A DNA stretch of 64,000 nt, from contig JAUHYK010000017.1 of assembly GCA_030426465.1 (NCBI GenBank), forward strand, positions 1-64,000. Reading direction: 5' to 3'. The notes under the pieces are model-generated. The model searched no databases, had not been told where the DNA came from, and saw only the letters and a list, made by a program, of their open reading frames with translations. The stretch is from Alphaproteobacteria bacterium (GTDB lineage Bacteria > Pseudomonadota > Alphaproteobacteria > Caulobacterales > Parvularculaceae). Positions 37,661 to 46,953 of this stretch are shown here, piece by piece. Positions within the stretch are counted from its first letter, which is position 1, and every line of letters begins with the position of its first letter. The position numbers and the translations under genes are program-made.

Positions 37661-37966
37661 ATGATCATCGTTTCCGGCAAGGCGAAGCTGAAACCCGGCG
37701 GACTGCAGAAAGTCCAAAAGGATATGGAGACTGTGATCGCCGCCACCCGCGCCGAAGCGGGATGCATCGATTACTCCTATGGCGCCGACGTGACGGAGCC
37801 GGATACAATTGTGGTTCTTGAATATTGGGAAAGCTGGGACGCGCTTCACGCCCACACGACTCAGCCGCATATGGGCGTCTGGATGGCGAAACTCGGTGAG
37901 GTTGGCGTTGTCGCGCAATCGATTCGTTTCATCGAAGCCGGCGAAGAACGCAATTTGATGGGCTGA
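37661..37966 (+). CDS. Antibiotic biosynthesis monooxygenase-like protein (copy 1)
   Basis: A 101-residue ABM/dimeric ferredoxin-like domain protein. The pattern RAEAGCIDYSYGADVTEPDTIVVLEYWESWDALHAHTTQPHM is diagnostic. Members are small dimeric mono-oxygenases or heme-degrading relatives; the substrate is unknown. It is followed after 4 bases by a paralogue with the same motif (about 45 percent identical by eye), so both are co-transcribed. Confidence 0.87.
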   Translation: MIIVSGKAKLKPGGLQKVQKDMETVIAATRAEAGCIDYSYGADVTEPDTIVVLEYWESWDALHAHTTQPHMGVWMAKLGEVGVVAQSIRFIEAGEERNLMG

Positions 37967-37970
37967 TGTT

Positions 37971-38270
37971 ATGATCGGCGTTACAGGACGGGTTGTCGTG
38001 AAAGACGGCGCCCTTAAAGCGCTGCTTCCCGCCATGACGGCGATGATCGCCGCCAGCCGCGCCGAAAATGGCTGCATTGATTACGCCTACGGGCCTGACC
38101 TCGCCGATCCGGATGCTTTTGTGGTTCTGGAAAAATGGGAGAGCTGGGCCGCGCTGGACGCGCATTTTGAAACGCCGCATCTCAAAACCTGGCGCGCGGC
38201 GCTGACCGGCGCCGGTCTTGTCAGCCGCGATCTCGTCGCGGCCGACGCAGAGACGATGAGAACCGTTTAA
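37971..38270 (+). CDS. Antibiotic biosynthesis monooxygenase-like protein (copy 2)
   Basis: A 99-residue ABM-domain protein, a tandem paralogue of the preceding gene. The motif is [42 protein letters not shown]. The two may form a heterodimer (inference). The last four bases overlap the end of the convergent Mur ligase gene. Confidence 0.87.
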   Translation: MIGVTGRVVVKDGALKALLPAMTAMIAASRAENGCIDYAYGPDLADPDAFVVLEKWESWAALDAHFETPHLKTWRAALTGAGLVSRDLVAADAETMRTV

Positions 38271-39661
38271 AGCTGCTTCAAAAGATCCGCGGCAAAGACC
38301 GACAGCGTGTCATCGCGCGCGCCCATGATGACAATCCGGTCGCCGGGTTTTGCTAGTTTGAGCAATTGCACGCCGCAATCGTCGCGGGTCGCCAGCGCTT
38401 GCGCCATACGCCCGGCGGCGTTCACACCCGCGGCGATATCCTTGCTGGAGACCGAGCGATCCACCGTGCCGCCGAAATAAACCGGTTCCGGCAACAACAG
38501 AATGTCCTGATCCGACAAATGCTCGGCAAAGGTTGAAATGAACTCGTCCTTCATCAGCCGCAACGGCCCGAAGCCATGGGGCTGGAACATGACGAGCAAA
38601 CGCCCCGGAAATTCATGTAGGGTTTTGAGACTAGCCGTGATCTTGTCAGGGTTGTGACCGAAATCATCAATCACGCTGACGCCATTGGCTTCGCCCACAT
38701 ATTCAAGGCGGCGGCGCACTCCTTCGAAGTCACCCAGCGCCGTTGCGGCGTCTTCCAAAGAAACACCGCAGGCGCCGCAAGCCGCAATCGCCGCCAACGC
38801 ATTGGACACATTGTGGCGTCCCGGCATTTTCAGCGAGACGGACGCGCGCGCGCCATCGCTGCGCGCCACATCGAAAGAAACGCCAAAAGGCTCAGGTTTG
38901 ATATGCTCGGCGAAAAGATTGGCGCGCGGATCGATCAGCGAATAGGTCAGCCGCTTTTCCGGACGCGCCGCCGCAAGCCGCGCCGTCTCTTCATTATCGA
39001 GATTGAGGACAGCAACCTCTGCATCGGCGATGAACCCGCCGAATAGCGAGCGCAATTCGTCCATCGATTTGTGGTCGAGGGAGATATTGTTCAGCACCGC
39101 GACTTTCGGATGGAACATGGCGATAGAACCGTCGCTTTCATCCACCTCGGAAACGAACGCGTCGCCCTCGCCCACCAGCGCGCTGGCGAAGAGGGCGTCA
39201 GGTTTGACGAAATTTTTCATCACGGCGCCGTTCATCACTGTGGGCGATTTGCCCGCGTGATGCAGGATCCAGCCGATCATGCCCGTCGTCGTCGACTTGC
39301 CGCTGGTCCCCGCAACGCCGATAGGGCGTTCCGATTCGTTAAAAAGCTGCGCCAGGAGTTCCGCACGCGACAGCCGCGCCGCGCCCGCTTCTTTCGCCGC
39401 GACAACATCGGGAACCGTATCCTCCACCGCCGCCGAAGCGACCAGAATCTGCGAGGGCCGGGTGACGCCCGACCCGTCCTGAGGGTGGAGCGCGATTCCG
39501 AGGCCGCGTAGGTAGTCGAATTTCGCGCCGGTCCTGCCCTGATCAAGGGCCCGGTCAGAGCCCTCCACATGGGCGCCGCGCGCCGAGACGATCATCGCCA
39601 GCGGCAGCATGCCCGACCCGCCGATCCCGCAGAAGAAATAGTCTTTTTTGTCTGTCATCAC
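38267..39661 (-). CDS. Mur ligase (MurC/Mpl type)
   Basis: A 464-residue Mur ligase. N-terminal Rossmann [14 protein letters not shown]-loop GTSGKST (about 117-123), central [10 protein letters not shown] and the C-terminal domain with [14 protein letters not shown]. It ligates an amino acid or peptide to UDP-MurNAc. The divergent neighbour is an LD-carboxypeptidase, so a recycling ligase (Mpl role) is more likely than the biosynthetic MurC, which normally lies in the dcw cluster. The sequence alone does not separate the two. Confidence 0.85.
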   Translation of the reverse strand: MMTDKKDYFFCGIGGSGMLPLAMIVSARGAHVEGSDRALDQGRTGAKFDYLRGLGIALHPQDGSGVTRPSQILVASAAVEDTVPDVVAAKEAGAARLSRAELLAQLFNESERPIGVAGTSGKSTTTGMIGWILHHAGKSPTVMNGAVMKNFVKPDALFASALVGEGDAFVSEVDESDGSIAMFHPKVAVLNNISLDHKSMDELRSLFGGFIADAEVAVLNLDNEETARLAAARPEKRLTYSLIDPRANLFAEHIKPEPFGVSFDVARSDGARASVSLKMPGRHNVSNALAAIAACGACGVSLEDAATALGDFEGVRRRLEYVGEANGVSVIDDFGHNPDKITASLKTLHEFPGRLLVMFQPHGFGPLRLMKDEFISTFAEHLSDQDILLLPEPVYFGGTVDRSVSSKDIAAGVNAAGRMAQALATRDDCGVQLLKLAKPGDRIVIMGARDDTLSVFAADLLKQL

Positions 39662-39752
39662 GAGAGGAGGCTATAGGGGAAATCTGTTTATAGTGCGTCA
39701 CTAAAATGGTTAGGGCCTGATTTACGCCCTCCTGCTAGGCTATCGCCCTGAA
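39662..39752. promoter_or_regulatory. Divergent promoter region for Mur ligase and LD-carboxypeptidase
   Basis: A 91-base gap between divergent starts, AT-richer than its surroundings. It must contain both promoters, which would allow coordinated expression of the two murein genes. No individual box is convincing. Confidence 0.4.
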
Positions 39753-40610
39753 ATGACTGAGACCAACCGCACCACGCCCTGTCAAATCGCAATCGTCTGC
39801 CCTGGCGGGCCGATTACACGCGAGCTTGCTGAGAAAATCGCCGAAATTGCGGCGGCGCGCTTTGGCGATGAAGCAAGTCTTCATTTTCATGAACAATGTT
39901 TTGCCAGCGCCGGGCATTTCGCCGGAACAGACGCAGAGCGCAGCGCGGCCTTCTTAGAGGTCGCCAACAATCCGAAATATGACGCGATCTGGTTCGGGCG
40001 CGGCGGCTACGGCGCCTGCCGTCTCGATGACGATCTTTTCGGCAGGCTGAACGAGCATGCGCGCGCGAAAATCTATTTCGGTTATTCCGATAACGGGTTC
40101 CTGCTGGCGCGCCTCTACAAGAAAAAAATCGGTCGTCAGACTCACGGCCCCATTGTGACGGATCTCAATCGCGAAGGCGGTGAAGCGGCGGTTGCGCGCG
40201 CGCTTTCTTATCTCATTCGCGGCGACTTATCGGACCTCGAACCGACCGTAAAAACCGGCAAGCACTGCGTCGCTTTCAACATCACGGTGTTTGCGCATCT
40301 CGCGGGCACGAACTGGATGCCCGACCTCACCGGCCATATCATCCTGCTGGAAGATGTGGGCGAGTATCTCTACGCCACCGACCGCGCGATGTTTTCAATC
40401 ATGGGCGACAGAAACGTACAAAGCGCCGCCGGGATCATGCTCGGGCGTCTCAGCGACGTGCCGGAAAACGACAGGCCATTCGGCGCGAGCGAAGAAGAGA
40501 TCGTTGAATATTGGTGCGAGCGAACCGGCGTTCCCTATCTCGGCCGCGCCGATATCGGCCATGACGCGCAAAACAAGATCGTGCCGTTCGGCGCCTTGGC
40601 CAGCGCCTAG
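39753..40610 (+). CDS. LD-carboxypeptidase (S66 family)
   Basis: A 285-residue S66 serine peptidase. The catalytic Ser lies in FGYSDNGFL, the second site in IILLEDVGEYLYATDRAM (Glu), and the third in IGHDAQNKIVPFG (His). It removes the terminal D-Ala from murein tetrapeptides, a cytoplasmic recycling step. No signal peptide. The normal GGN segment of the family reads AFN here. The divergent Mur ligase would use the tripeptide product, so the two genes form a logical pair. Confidence 0.9.
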   Translation: MTETNRTTPCQIAIVCPGGPITRELAEKIAEIAAARFGDEASLHFHEQCFASAGHFAGTDAERSAAFLEVANNPKYDAIWFGRGGYGACRLDDDLFGRLNEHARAKIYFGYSDNGFLLARLYKKKIGRQTHGPIVTDLNREGGEAAVARALSYLIRGDLSDLEPTVKTGKHCVAFNITVFAHLAGTNWMPDLTGHIILLEDVGEYLYATDRAMFSIMGDRNVQSAAGIMLGRLSDVPENDRPFGASEEEIVEYWCERTGVPYLGRADIGHDAQNKIVPFGALASA

Positions 40611-41875
40611 AACACAACGAGCGCGAACGCGCCTGCGGCGATCATCGCAACAAAGATAGCCGCCACCCGAACGCCCAGCGCCTTTCCGCCAATGGCCCAC
40701 GACATGCCGGCTTTCAGCACAATATTCGACGCCGCTGCGAACATCACCGCCAGCGCCGCCGCATTCATGGCGATTGATCCGGACGCCGCCTGACGGCCCG
40801 CAATCAGCGTAATCGCATCCACATCCGCCAGCCCCGAAATCAGCGCCACGACCATCAGACCCGATTGGCCGAACCGCTCCGCGCCAAAACTCGCCGCGAC
40901 GGAAATTATCGCGAGCAAAGCCGCGAAAACCAGCGCCGGTTTGATTTCCATGGGATTGCCGAGTTTGAGCATGCTCTCCTGTTCTTCGGCGTGGTTATCG
41001 CCCCTGCGCAACCAGAGCATGGCGCCCGCGCCCACAAGCCCCGCGCCCACAAGCCCCGGCGCCAGCGCAATAAGCACCTCCCGGGCGAGCGCGGCGACAA
41101 GAAGACTGATCCGCAGCAGCATCATCACATTGGCGGCGACGATCCCGGCGGCAAGCTCGCGCGGCTCAACCCCGCTTTTCGTAAAACGCGACAGGGACAG
41201 CGTCGTCGCCGTTGACGAGGCGAGCCCACCCACAAACCCCGTCAGCAACACGCCGCGTCCGGCGCCGGCGAGTTTGATCAACCAGTAGCCAAGAAACGAA
41301 AGCCCGCTGATAAAAACAACCATCAGCCAGATATCGCGGAGATTGAGCGCATCATAAGGTCCGAAAGCCTCGTTCGGCAGGACCGGCAGGATGATGACGG
41401 ATATCGCAAGGAATCGAAGCGCCGCATAAAGCTCGTCTTCGCTCAACGCTGACGCCCAACGCTGCACACTCTCCTTGATACTGAGAATAATCGCAGTGGA
41501 GACGCCGCCGACCGCCGCCGCCAAAACATGCCCGCGCACAGCCGCAAGCCCGAGGATGAACGTCACGAATAGCGCAATCTCTGTAGTGCCGCCGGCGCCC
41601 GGCTTGTCCCTCGCCGTGGCCCAATAAGAAACGGCCGTCAAAACAGCGATCGCCATCAACGCAGCGACGGGAAGGATCAGACCGGGATCGGCCAGTCCCG
41701 AAATCGCGCCCGCCAGCGCCGTCAGGGAAAATGTGCGCGCGCCGGCGAAACTATGCTCGCGCGCCTCAGCCCGGTGCGTGTGCTCCCGCTCGAACCCGAT
41801 GAGGAAACCGATCGCCAACGCAACCGCCAGATGAACCAGATCGGCGGCCATAGGATCGCTGGCGAAATCAGGCAT
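40607..41875 (-). CDS. MgtC/SapB and DUF4010 membrane protein
   Basis: A 422-residue protein with an N-terminal MgtC-like segment (LAVALAIGFLIGFEREHTH) and a long DUF4010 part of about ten hydrophobic helices (LTGFVGGLASSTATTLSLSRF is recognisable). Function unknown; MgtC relatives are linked to magnesium stress and membrane potential. ATG 41875 is chosen (MPDFASDP, AGGAG five bases away). The last four bases overlap the LD-carboxypeptidase end. Confidence 0.85.
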   Translation of the reverse strand: MPDFASDPMAADLVHLAVALAIGFLIGFEREHTHRAEAREHSFAGARTFSLTALAGAISGLADPGLILPVAALMAIAVLTAVSYWATARDKPGAGGTTEIALFVTFILGLAAVRGHVLAAAVGGVSTAIILSIKESVQRWASALSEDELYAALRFLAISVIILPVLPNEAFGPYDALNLRDIWLMVVFISGLSFLGYWLIKLAGAGRGVLLTGFVGGLASSTATTLSLSRFTKSGVEPRELAAGIVAANVMMLLRISLLVAALAREVLIALAPGLVGAGLVGAGAMLWLRRGDNHAEEQESMLKLGNPMEIKPALVFAALLAIISVAASFGAERFGQSGLMVVALISGLADVDAITLIAGRQAASGSIAMNAAALAVMFAAASNIVLKAGMSWAIGGKALGVRVAAIFVAMIAAGAFALVVF

Positions 41876-42056
41876 GAAAACTCCTGGAGAGGAAGTCTGT
41901 CGGCAAAGAACACGTCTTATAGCCTGACTGATCCTTTTTTGACATTTTTTCTCTGGAAATCCGGCCCATTCCGGCGCAAAAGCGCCCGGCCGCAAGGCTG
42001 GGTTGACATTATCGGCTCAGCGTCGTTTGTCGCGGCCCGTTAATTGGAGTCTACCC

Positions 42057-43082
42057 ATGGAAGTCAACGTCGCGGTTGTCGGCGCCACCGGCAATGTCGG
42101 CCAGGAAATGCTGGCCATTCTCGAAGAACGCCTGTTCCCGGCGAAGGAAGTCTTCGCCCTCGCTTCGCGCCAGTCGATTGGCCGCGAGATTTCCTATGGC
42201 GACCGAACGTTGAAATGCCGCGACCTTGAAACATTCGATTTTTCAAAGGTTGATATCGTGCTGATGGCGGCTGGCGGTTCCGTCGCCAAGGAATGGGCGC
42301 CGAAAATTGCGAAAGCCGGCGCCATTGTCATCGACAACTCGTCCCATTTCCGCATGGACCCTGATGTGCCGCTGATCGTGCCGGAAGTGAACGCCGACGA
42401 TATCGCGGGCGCGCGCAAGAAGAACATCATCGCCAATCCGAACTGTTCGACGGCGCAGCTCGTCGTTGCGCTGAAACCGCTTCATGACGCGGCGACCATC
42501 AAACGCGTAGTGGTCTCCACCTATCAGTCGACGTCGGGCGGCGGCCGCGAAGCCATGGACGAGCTGTTCAACCAGACGAAAGGCATTTTCGTCAACGACA
42601 ATCCGACGCCGTCGAAATTCACCAAGCAGATCGCCTTCAACGTCATTCCCCATATCGACGTCTTCATGGAAGACGGCTTCACCAAAGAGGAATGGAAGAT
42701 GGTCGTGGAAACGAAAAAGATCCTCGACAAGAAGATCAAACTCACGGCGACCTGTGTGCGTGTGCCGGTTTTTGTCGGCCATGCAGAGGCGGTGAATGTT
42801 GAACTGGAACGCCCGCTCTCCGATGATGAGGCGCGGGAAATCCTTCGCGAGTCGCCGGGGCTGCTCGTCGTCGACAAGCGCGAAGACGGCGGCTATGTGA
42901 CGCCGGTCGAATGCGTTGGCGACTTCGCAACCTTCGTGTCGCGCATCCGCGTCGACCCGACGGTCGATAACGGCCTCGCCTTCTGGTGCGTTTCCGACAA
43001 TCTACGCAAGGGCGCGGCGCTGAATGCTGTACAGATCGCCGAGCTTGTTCTCAATCGCGGCATCCTGAAACAGGCCGCCTGA
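42057..43082 (+). CDS. asd: Aspartate-semialdehyde dehydrogenase
   Basis: A 341-residue enzyme of the lysine/DAP, threonine and methionine pathways; it reduces aspartyl phosphate to the semialdehyde. NADP-binding GATGNVGQ (9-16), catalytic C130 in NPNCSTAQLV, and the substrate segment STYQSTSGGGREAMDEL. The ATG at 42057 gives MEVNVAVVGATG; the upstream extension is not conserved-looking. A GGAG ribosome site precedes it. Confidence 0.97.
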   Translation: MEVNVAVVGATGNVGQEMLAILEERLFPAKEVFALASRQSIGREISYGDRTLKCRDLETFDFSKVDIVLMAAGGSVAKEWAPKIAKAGAIVIDNSSHFRMDPDVPLIVPEVNADDIAGARKKNIIANPNCSTAQLVVALKPLHDAATIKRVVVSTYQSTSGGGREAMDELFNQTKGIFVNDNPTPSKFTKQIAFNVIPHIDVFMEDGFTKEEWKMVVETKKILDKKIKLTATCVRVPVFVGHAEAVNVELERPLSDDEAREILRESPGLLVVDKREDGGYVTPVECVGDFATFVSRIRVDPTVDNGLAFWCVSDNLRKGAALNAVQIAELVLNRGILKQAA

Positions 43083-43090
43083 TCCCTTCC

Positions 43091-43110
43091 GGACGGGTGA
43101 AAGCCCGTCC
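43091..43110 (+). terminator. Hairpin after asd
   Basis: GGACGGG and CCCGTCC arms around a six-base loop, 8 bases after the asd stop. There is no U-run, so it may be a weak or factor-assisted terminator. Confidence 0.5.
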
Positions 43111-43164
43111 AGCCATGACTGCCGGGAGCTTTCGTTCCCGCGCTCGATGATCTAGGCTTCGCTT

Positions 43165-43935
43165 ATGCGAAGCCTTTTTCTTTTCTCAGCGCTTTCTTTA
43201 ATGTTCGCCGCCCTTGTCGCGCCGGCCTCCGCACAGGCCCAGGCGCAAGTTGAATTGGCGGGCTATGACAAAATTTATGACGCCCCGACTACCGTCAATC
43301 TTGGCGGGCGGCCCGTCATCGCCGATATCGAATTCCATCAGAAGACCTCTAGCGGCAAGACGCAGCTCGCACTCGTCACCGACGTCACCAAGTTTGTCGT
43401 TGAAACGGAAAACGACCTTAAAAACTGGATCGCCAATAGGCGCAATGATTGCGGTGAGCGCTGGAAATCCGGCGAGCCGCGCATCAGCTTTCCGGACAAC
43501 GCAATCCGCTTCGCCATTTATCTGGAGATCGAATATTGGTCCTGCGGCTGGAACGGCAAAGGAACGCCGGGACGCATGGCGCAGGAAACCGGCACAGTGG
43601 ACGTCACGCTCATTCCTTATGTTGAGAACGGCAAACTGCAGGCGCGCCTTGGCGCCTTTACACTGTCGGAACAGACCGGGATTTCGAAATATCTTCCCCT
43701 TGAATTCATCGTGCGCCGCGCGCTGGAGCAGGAGCTGGACAAGCTCAATGACAACCCGAAATTTTATCGGGCGCCGCAGCCGCTATTCGATGAAAACTTC
43801 GCCTATGAAGGCATCACGGCTGCGGAAACCGAAGACGACCGCATCATCATCACGGCGCGTTACGCCGCCGCTCCCACGCCCAGCGCGATGGATCGCATCC
43901 TTGCGCGGCTGCGCACGCAAGGCATCACACAATAG
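43165..43935 (+). CDS. Exported hypothetical protein
   Basis: A 256-residue protein with signal peptide (MRSLFLFSALSLMFAALVAP, cut near ASA-QAQ). The mature part is beta-rich with conserved-looking FHQKTSSGKTQLALVTDVTKFV, cysteines at NRRNDCGERW and YWSCGWNGKG that may form a disulfide, and a polar C-terminus. I recognise no family. It has normal composition and lies alone between asd and the RarD gene. Confidence 0.7.
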   Translation: MRSLFLFSALSLMFAALVAPASAQAQAQVELAGYDKIYDAPTTVNLGGRPVIADIEFHQKTSSGKTQLALVTDVTKFVVETENDLKNWIANRRNDCGERWKSGEPRISFPDNAIRFAIYLEIEYWSCGWNGKGTPGRMAQETGTVDVTLIPYVENGKLQARLGAFTLSEQTGISKYLPLEFIVRRALEQELDKLNDNPKFYRAPQPLFDENFAYEGITAAETEDDRIIITARYAAAPTPSAMDRILARLRTQGITQ

Positions 43936-44119
43936 AATTTCTACGCTTTCGATACGGTAATTTGTTGCGCTGAAGGCTTGCGCATCGGCGCCGCGAGTCG
44001 CATAGGCGTGACGAAGCCGCCGTCAGCTCCACTGGCGCAAGTTCCGGGCGGACGGCCCGACGCATTCCGTCATACGCTCAGCACAACCACCCTATCGACA
44101 GAGCCCAGAACCAAAACAC

Positions 44120-45040
44120 ATGACCAACACGACGCCCAATTCACCCCATGACAGCGCCGTCAGGCTCGGCCTGATCTGCGGCGTCTTCGCCTATGGGCTG
44201 TGGGGAATGTTGCCGGTCTATCTGAAAGCGCTGGGCGAAGTCTCGCCCATGGAAATCGTCGGCCACCGCATTTTGTGGTCCGTTCCTTTCGGCGCGCTCA
44301 TCCTGACATTCCGCAAGCAGTGGGGCGAAACCTTTAAAGCTTTCTCGTCCCCACGGATGGTTTTGTTGCTCGGATTTTCCGCAGCGGTTATAGGCGGCAA
44401 TTGGCTTGTCTATGTCTGGGCCGTCGCGAATGACCGCGTTCTGCAAGCGAGCCTCGGCTATTACATCAATCCGCTGATGTTCGTCGCCGCCGGCGTTTTC
44501 GTGTTGAAGGAAAAACTGAACCGGCTGCAAATGACGGCTGTCGCCATGGCTTCACTCGGCGTCGCGGTCCTGACATTTGGCGCCGGTGTGTTTCCATGGG
44601 TCTCGATGATCCTCGCCTGCTCCTTCACCGCTTATGGTTATGTGCGCAAGATGCTGGATGTGGGCGCGATGCCCGGCCTTTTTATCGAGACCGCGGTTCT
44701 GTCGCCCTTCGCTCTCATTTTCCTGATCTGGTTTGCAGGATCCCATGGCCTCGCTTTCGGACAGGGCGATCTGAAACTTGATCTTCTCTTGATCGCCGCG
44801 GGGCCGGTCACCGTGCTGCCGCTGATGCTGTTCGCGCTCGCGGCGCGGCGATTGCGGTTCACAACGCTCGGCTTTCTTCAATATATCGGGCCAACGGGGC
44901 AATTTCTGCTCGGGCTCTATTATGGCGAACCGTTCACACTTTACCATGCCGTTTGTTTCGGCCTGATCTGGTCAGCGCTTGGCGTGTTGAGCATTGACGC
45001 TGTGCGCCAGAATCGAAAGTCGCGCGTCGCAACCGCCTAA
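44120..45040 (+). CDS. rarD: RarD-type EamA/DMT transporter
   Basis: A 306-residue protein with ten transmembrane helices in two EamA repeats. GLICGVFAYGLWGMLPVYLKALGEVSPMEIVGHRILWSV is typical of the RarD subfamily. RarD-type proteins are predicted permeases of small metabolites (chloramphenicol resistance is recorded for the enterobacterial member). The ATG at 44120 starts just before the first helix. About 185 bases of gene-free sequence upstream show no clear motif. Confidence 0.9.
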   Translation: MTNTTPNSPHDSAVRLGLICGVFAYGLWGMLPVYLKALGEVSPMEIVGHRILWSVPFGALILTFRKQWGETFKAFSSPRMVLLLGFSAAVIGGNWLVYVWAVANDRVLQASLGYYINPLMFVAAGVFVLKEKLNRLQMTAVAMASLGVAVLTFGAGVFPWVSMILACSFTAYGYVRKMLDVGAMPGLFIETAVLSPFALIFLIWFAGSHGLAFGQGDLKLDLLLIAAGPVTVLPLMLFALAARRLRFTTLGFLQYIGPTGQFLLGLYYGEPFTLYHAVCFGLIWSALGVLSIDAVRQNRKSRVATA

Positions 45041-45049
45041 GGACACGGC

Positions 45050-45478
45050 TTAGCTGACGCGTTTCAACGTCCCAGAAAAACTCGTCAACGCATCCCCATT
45101 GGCGCTGATGACGCCGCGCGCGAACATCATTTTCCTGCCCGCCTTCACCATCTCGCCCGTAGCCTCAATAAAAGCGCCGATGGGTCCGGGCCCGACAAAC
45201 TCCGCATTCAGCGTCACCGTAACGCCTTTGAAAACGCCGACCTCACGGCGACAGATGTCCCACAAGGCCATATCGGCGAGCGTCAACAAGGCACCGCCAT
45301 GAACAACGCCAAGACCGTTGGCGTGGTGTTGTTCGGAATAAAAAGCGACGCCCGCAGGACCGCCTTCCTTGCGGAAATAATAAGGCCCGGCGTGACTGCT
45401 GAAGGTTCCGCTATGGGATTGCAGACTCCATCCTTCAGGCGCCGGCGGAAAGTTTTCAGATTGCAGATCAGAGCTCAT
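45050..45478 (-). CDS. PaaI-family hotdog thioesterase
   Basis: A 142-residue hotdog protein. Signature VVHGGALLTLADMALWDICRRE (about 68-88) with the catalytic HGG..D set, then NAEFVGPGPIGAFIEATGEMVKAGRKMMFARG. It is expected to hydrolyse acyl-CoAs. The ATG at 45478 (MSSDLQSENFPPAPEGW) is preferred; the longer frame to 45946 runs antisense to the hydrolase gene. It is divergent from the hydrolase. Confidence 0.88.
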   Translation of the reverse strand: MSSDLQSENFPPAPEGWSLQSHSGTFSSHAGPYYFRKEGGPAGVAFYSEQHHANGLGVVHGGALLTLADMALWDICRREVGVFKGVTVTLNAEFVGPGPIGAFIEATGEMVKAGRKMMFARGVISANGDALTSFSGTLKRVS

Positions 45479-45586
45479 AAAGCCTGCATAACCGATCTCG
45501 CAGGCAACAGAAATGGTTTCCGACAGCAATAGCCCGGACTGCGATTTCTTCTTGATACCGCTGGCGCGCGCGAACAAAGTCACGCC

Positions 45587-46555
45587 ATGAGCAATTTCCC
45601 GACGCCCCGCGTCATTGACACCGCAAATGGCGCGCTCGCTATTTACGAGATGAACGGCGACCCGAAAGGCAACCACCCGCCGGTGATTTTCATTCATGGC
45701 TGGCCCGAGATCGCATATTCCTGGAAGCATCAACTCCCGGCGTTTTCTGCGGCGGGCTTGCGCGCCATCGCCGTCGACCTGAAAGGGTTTGGCCGCTCCG
45801 ATGCGCCCAGAGATCCGGCGCTCTACGACGCTCTTCATATGACGGGCGATTTCACAGCCCTGCTTGATTCGCTGGCCATCGAGAAGGCGATTTTTTGCGG
45901 TCATGACTGGGGCGGCGCCCTTGTCTGGTCCATGGCGCAACTCCACCCGGATCGTGTCGCCGGGGTGATCAGCCTATGCACACCTTTGCATCCCCGCCCG
46001 CCCGTCGCGCCGCTCGCGATTATCGAAAAACGCTTCGGTCCGAAACATTATTTCATCCAGTTCCAGGAGCGCGATGCGCCGGAAGCATTATTCGGAACCG
46101 ACCCGGACCGGTTTTTCCACCTCATGTTCCGCAAGCCGGCGCCCAAAGAAAAGCGGGCCTCGATCAGGGGCAATGTTTTTGACCTGCGGGGCCGGTTCCG
46201 GGACGGGCCCGCGCCGTCGAAAGACGAACAGATTATTCCGGAGGCGGACATTCATGTTTATACTGACGCCTACACCCACAGCGGATTTCACGGCGGGATC
46301 AATCTCTACCGCAATATCGACAACAACTGGCGCATCATGGAAGGGCGTGACGAACCCGTCACAGCGCCCTCCTTATGGATCGGCGCAGAGCTTGATCTTT
46401 TCCTCCCGCCGGAGACCGCAGAGGGAATGGAAAACCTCGTTCCCGATCTTGAAAAACACATCATCCCAGATTGCGGTCACTGGGTGACATGGGAAAAACC
46501 GGATGCTGCAAATGCGTTGATGCTGGACTGGCTAAAGCGTCGTTTTTCAATCTAA
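45587..46555 (+). CDS. Alpha/beta hydrolase (epoxide hydrolase/dehalogenase type)
   Basis: A 322-residue alpha/beta hydrolase. Oxyanion HGWPEIAYSW (about 37-46), nucleophile elbow GHDWGGALVW with Asp as nucleophile (about residue 107), and DCGHWVTWEKP with the late His. An Asp nucleophile and the tryptophans are typical of epoxide hydrolases and haloalkane/haloacetate dehalogenases. Which reaction it runs cannot be decided here. Cytoplasmic. Confidence 0.87.
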   Translation: MSNFPTPRVIDTANGALAIYEMNGDPKGNHPPVIFIHGWPEIAYSWKHQLPAFSAAGLRAIAVDLKGFGRSDAPRDPALYDALHMTGDFTALLDSLAIEKAIFCGHDWGGALVWSMAQLHPDRVAGVISLCTPLHPRPPVAPLAIIEKRFGPKHYFIQFQERDAPEALFGTDPDRFFHLMFRKPAPKEKRASIRGNVFDLRGRFRDGPAPSKDEQIIPEADIHVYTDAYTHSGFHGGINLYRNIDNNWRIMEGRDEPVTAPSLWIGAELDLFLPPETAEGMENLVPDLEKHIIPDCGHWVTWEKPDAANALMLDWLKRRFSI

Positions 46556-46665
46556 TTTTCGCAAGTTTCCCTGCGAGCTTTGAGATAAAATTCCGCGTTT
46601 CGTCTAAACTTTCGCTCACCCGGGCCTGCCACGCTTTCGCCATAAACAACCAGGGCGAGGGACAT

Positions 46666-46953
46666 ATGCGGGCGATTGCAACCATTCTGGCGATGACACT
46701 AAGCATGGGCGCTGCTCCGGCGAATGCCGGAGAACGGCTCGACCACAAGACGGCTTTCAGAGCACAGGCGCGGCCCGTGGCGGGGTTTTCCTTCGCGGCG
46801 AAACGGGTGGAGATGCTGGCCGTTACACGGCGCGCGCGCGCTGACACGCCATTGCGGCGGGCGCATCTTTACGAAAGCCGTAACATGTCAAAAGTCTATC
46901 CGGGCTACCCGCAACCGGCTTTTGTCAGCGTCGATTTTAGACTCAAATTTTAG
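46666..46953 (+). CDS. Small exported protein with C-terminal Phe
   Basis: A 95-residue protein with signal peptide MRAIATILAMTLSMGAAPAN (cut after ANA). The mature part is basic and ends FVSVDFRLKF, alternating aromatic residues with a terminal Phe, as in the last strand of outer-membrane beta-barrels, though it is far too short for a barrel. A GCGAGGGA ribosome site precedes the ATG at 46666. Its stop touches that of the convergent hydrolase. Family unknown. Confidence 0.6.
   Translation: MRAIATILAMTLSMGAAPANAGERLDHKTAFRAQARPVAGFSFAAKRVEMLAVTRRARADTPLRRAHLYESRNMSKVYPGYPQPAFVSVDFRLKF

Noticed and set aside
45050-45946. 298-codon version of the PaaI thioesterase
   Set aside because: The extension lies antisense to the hydrolase gene; the hotdog domain begins after 45478.
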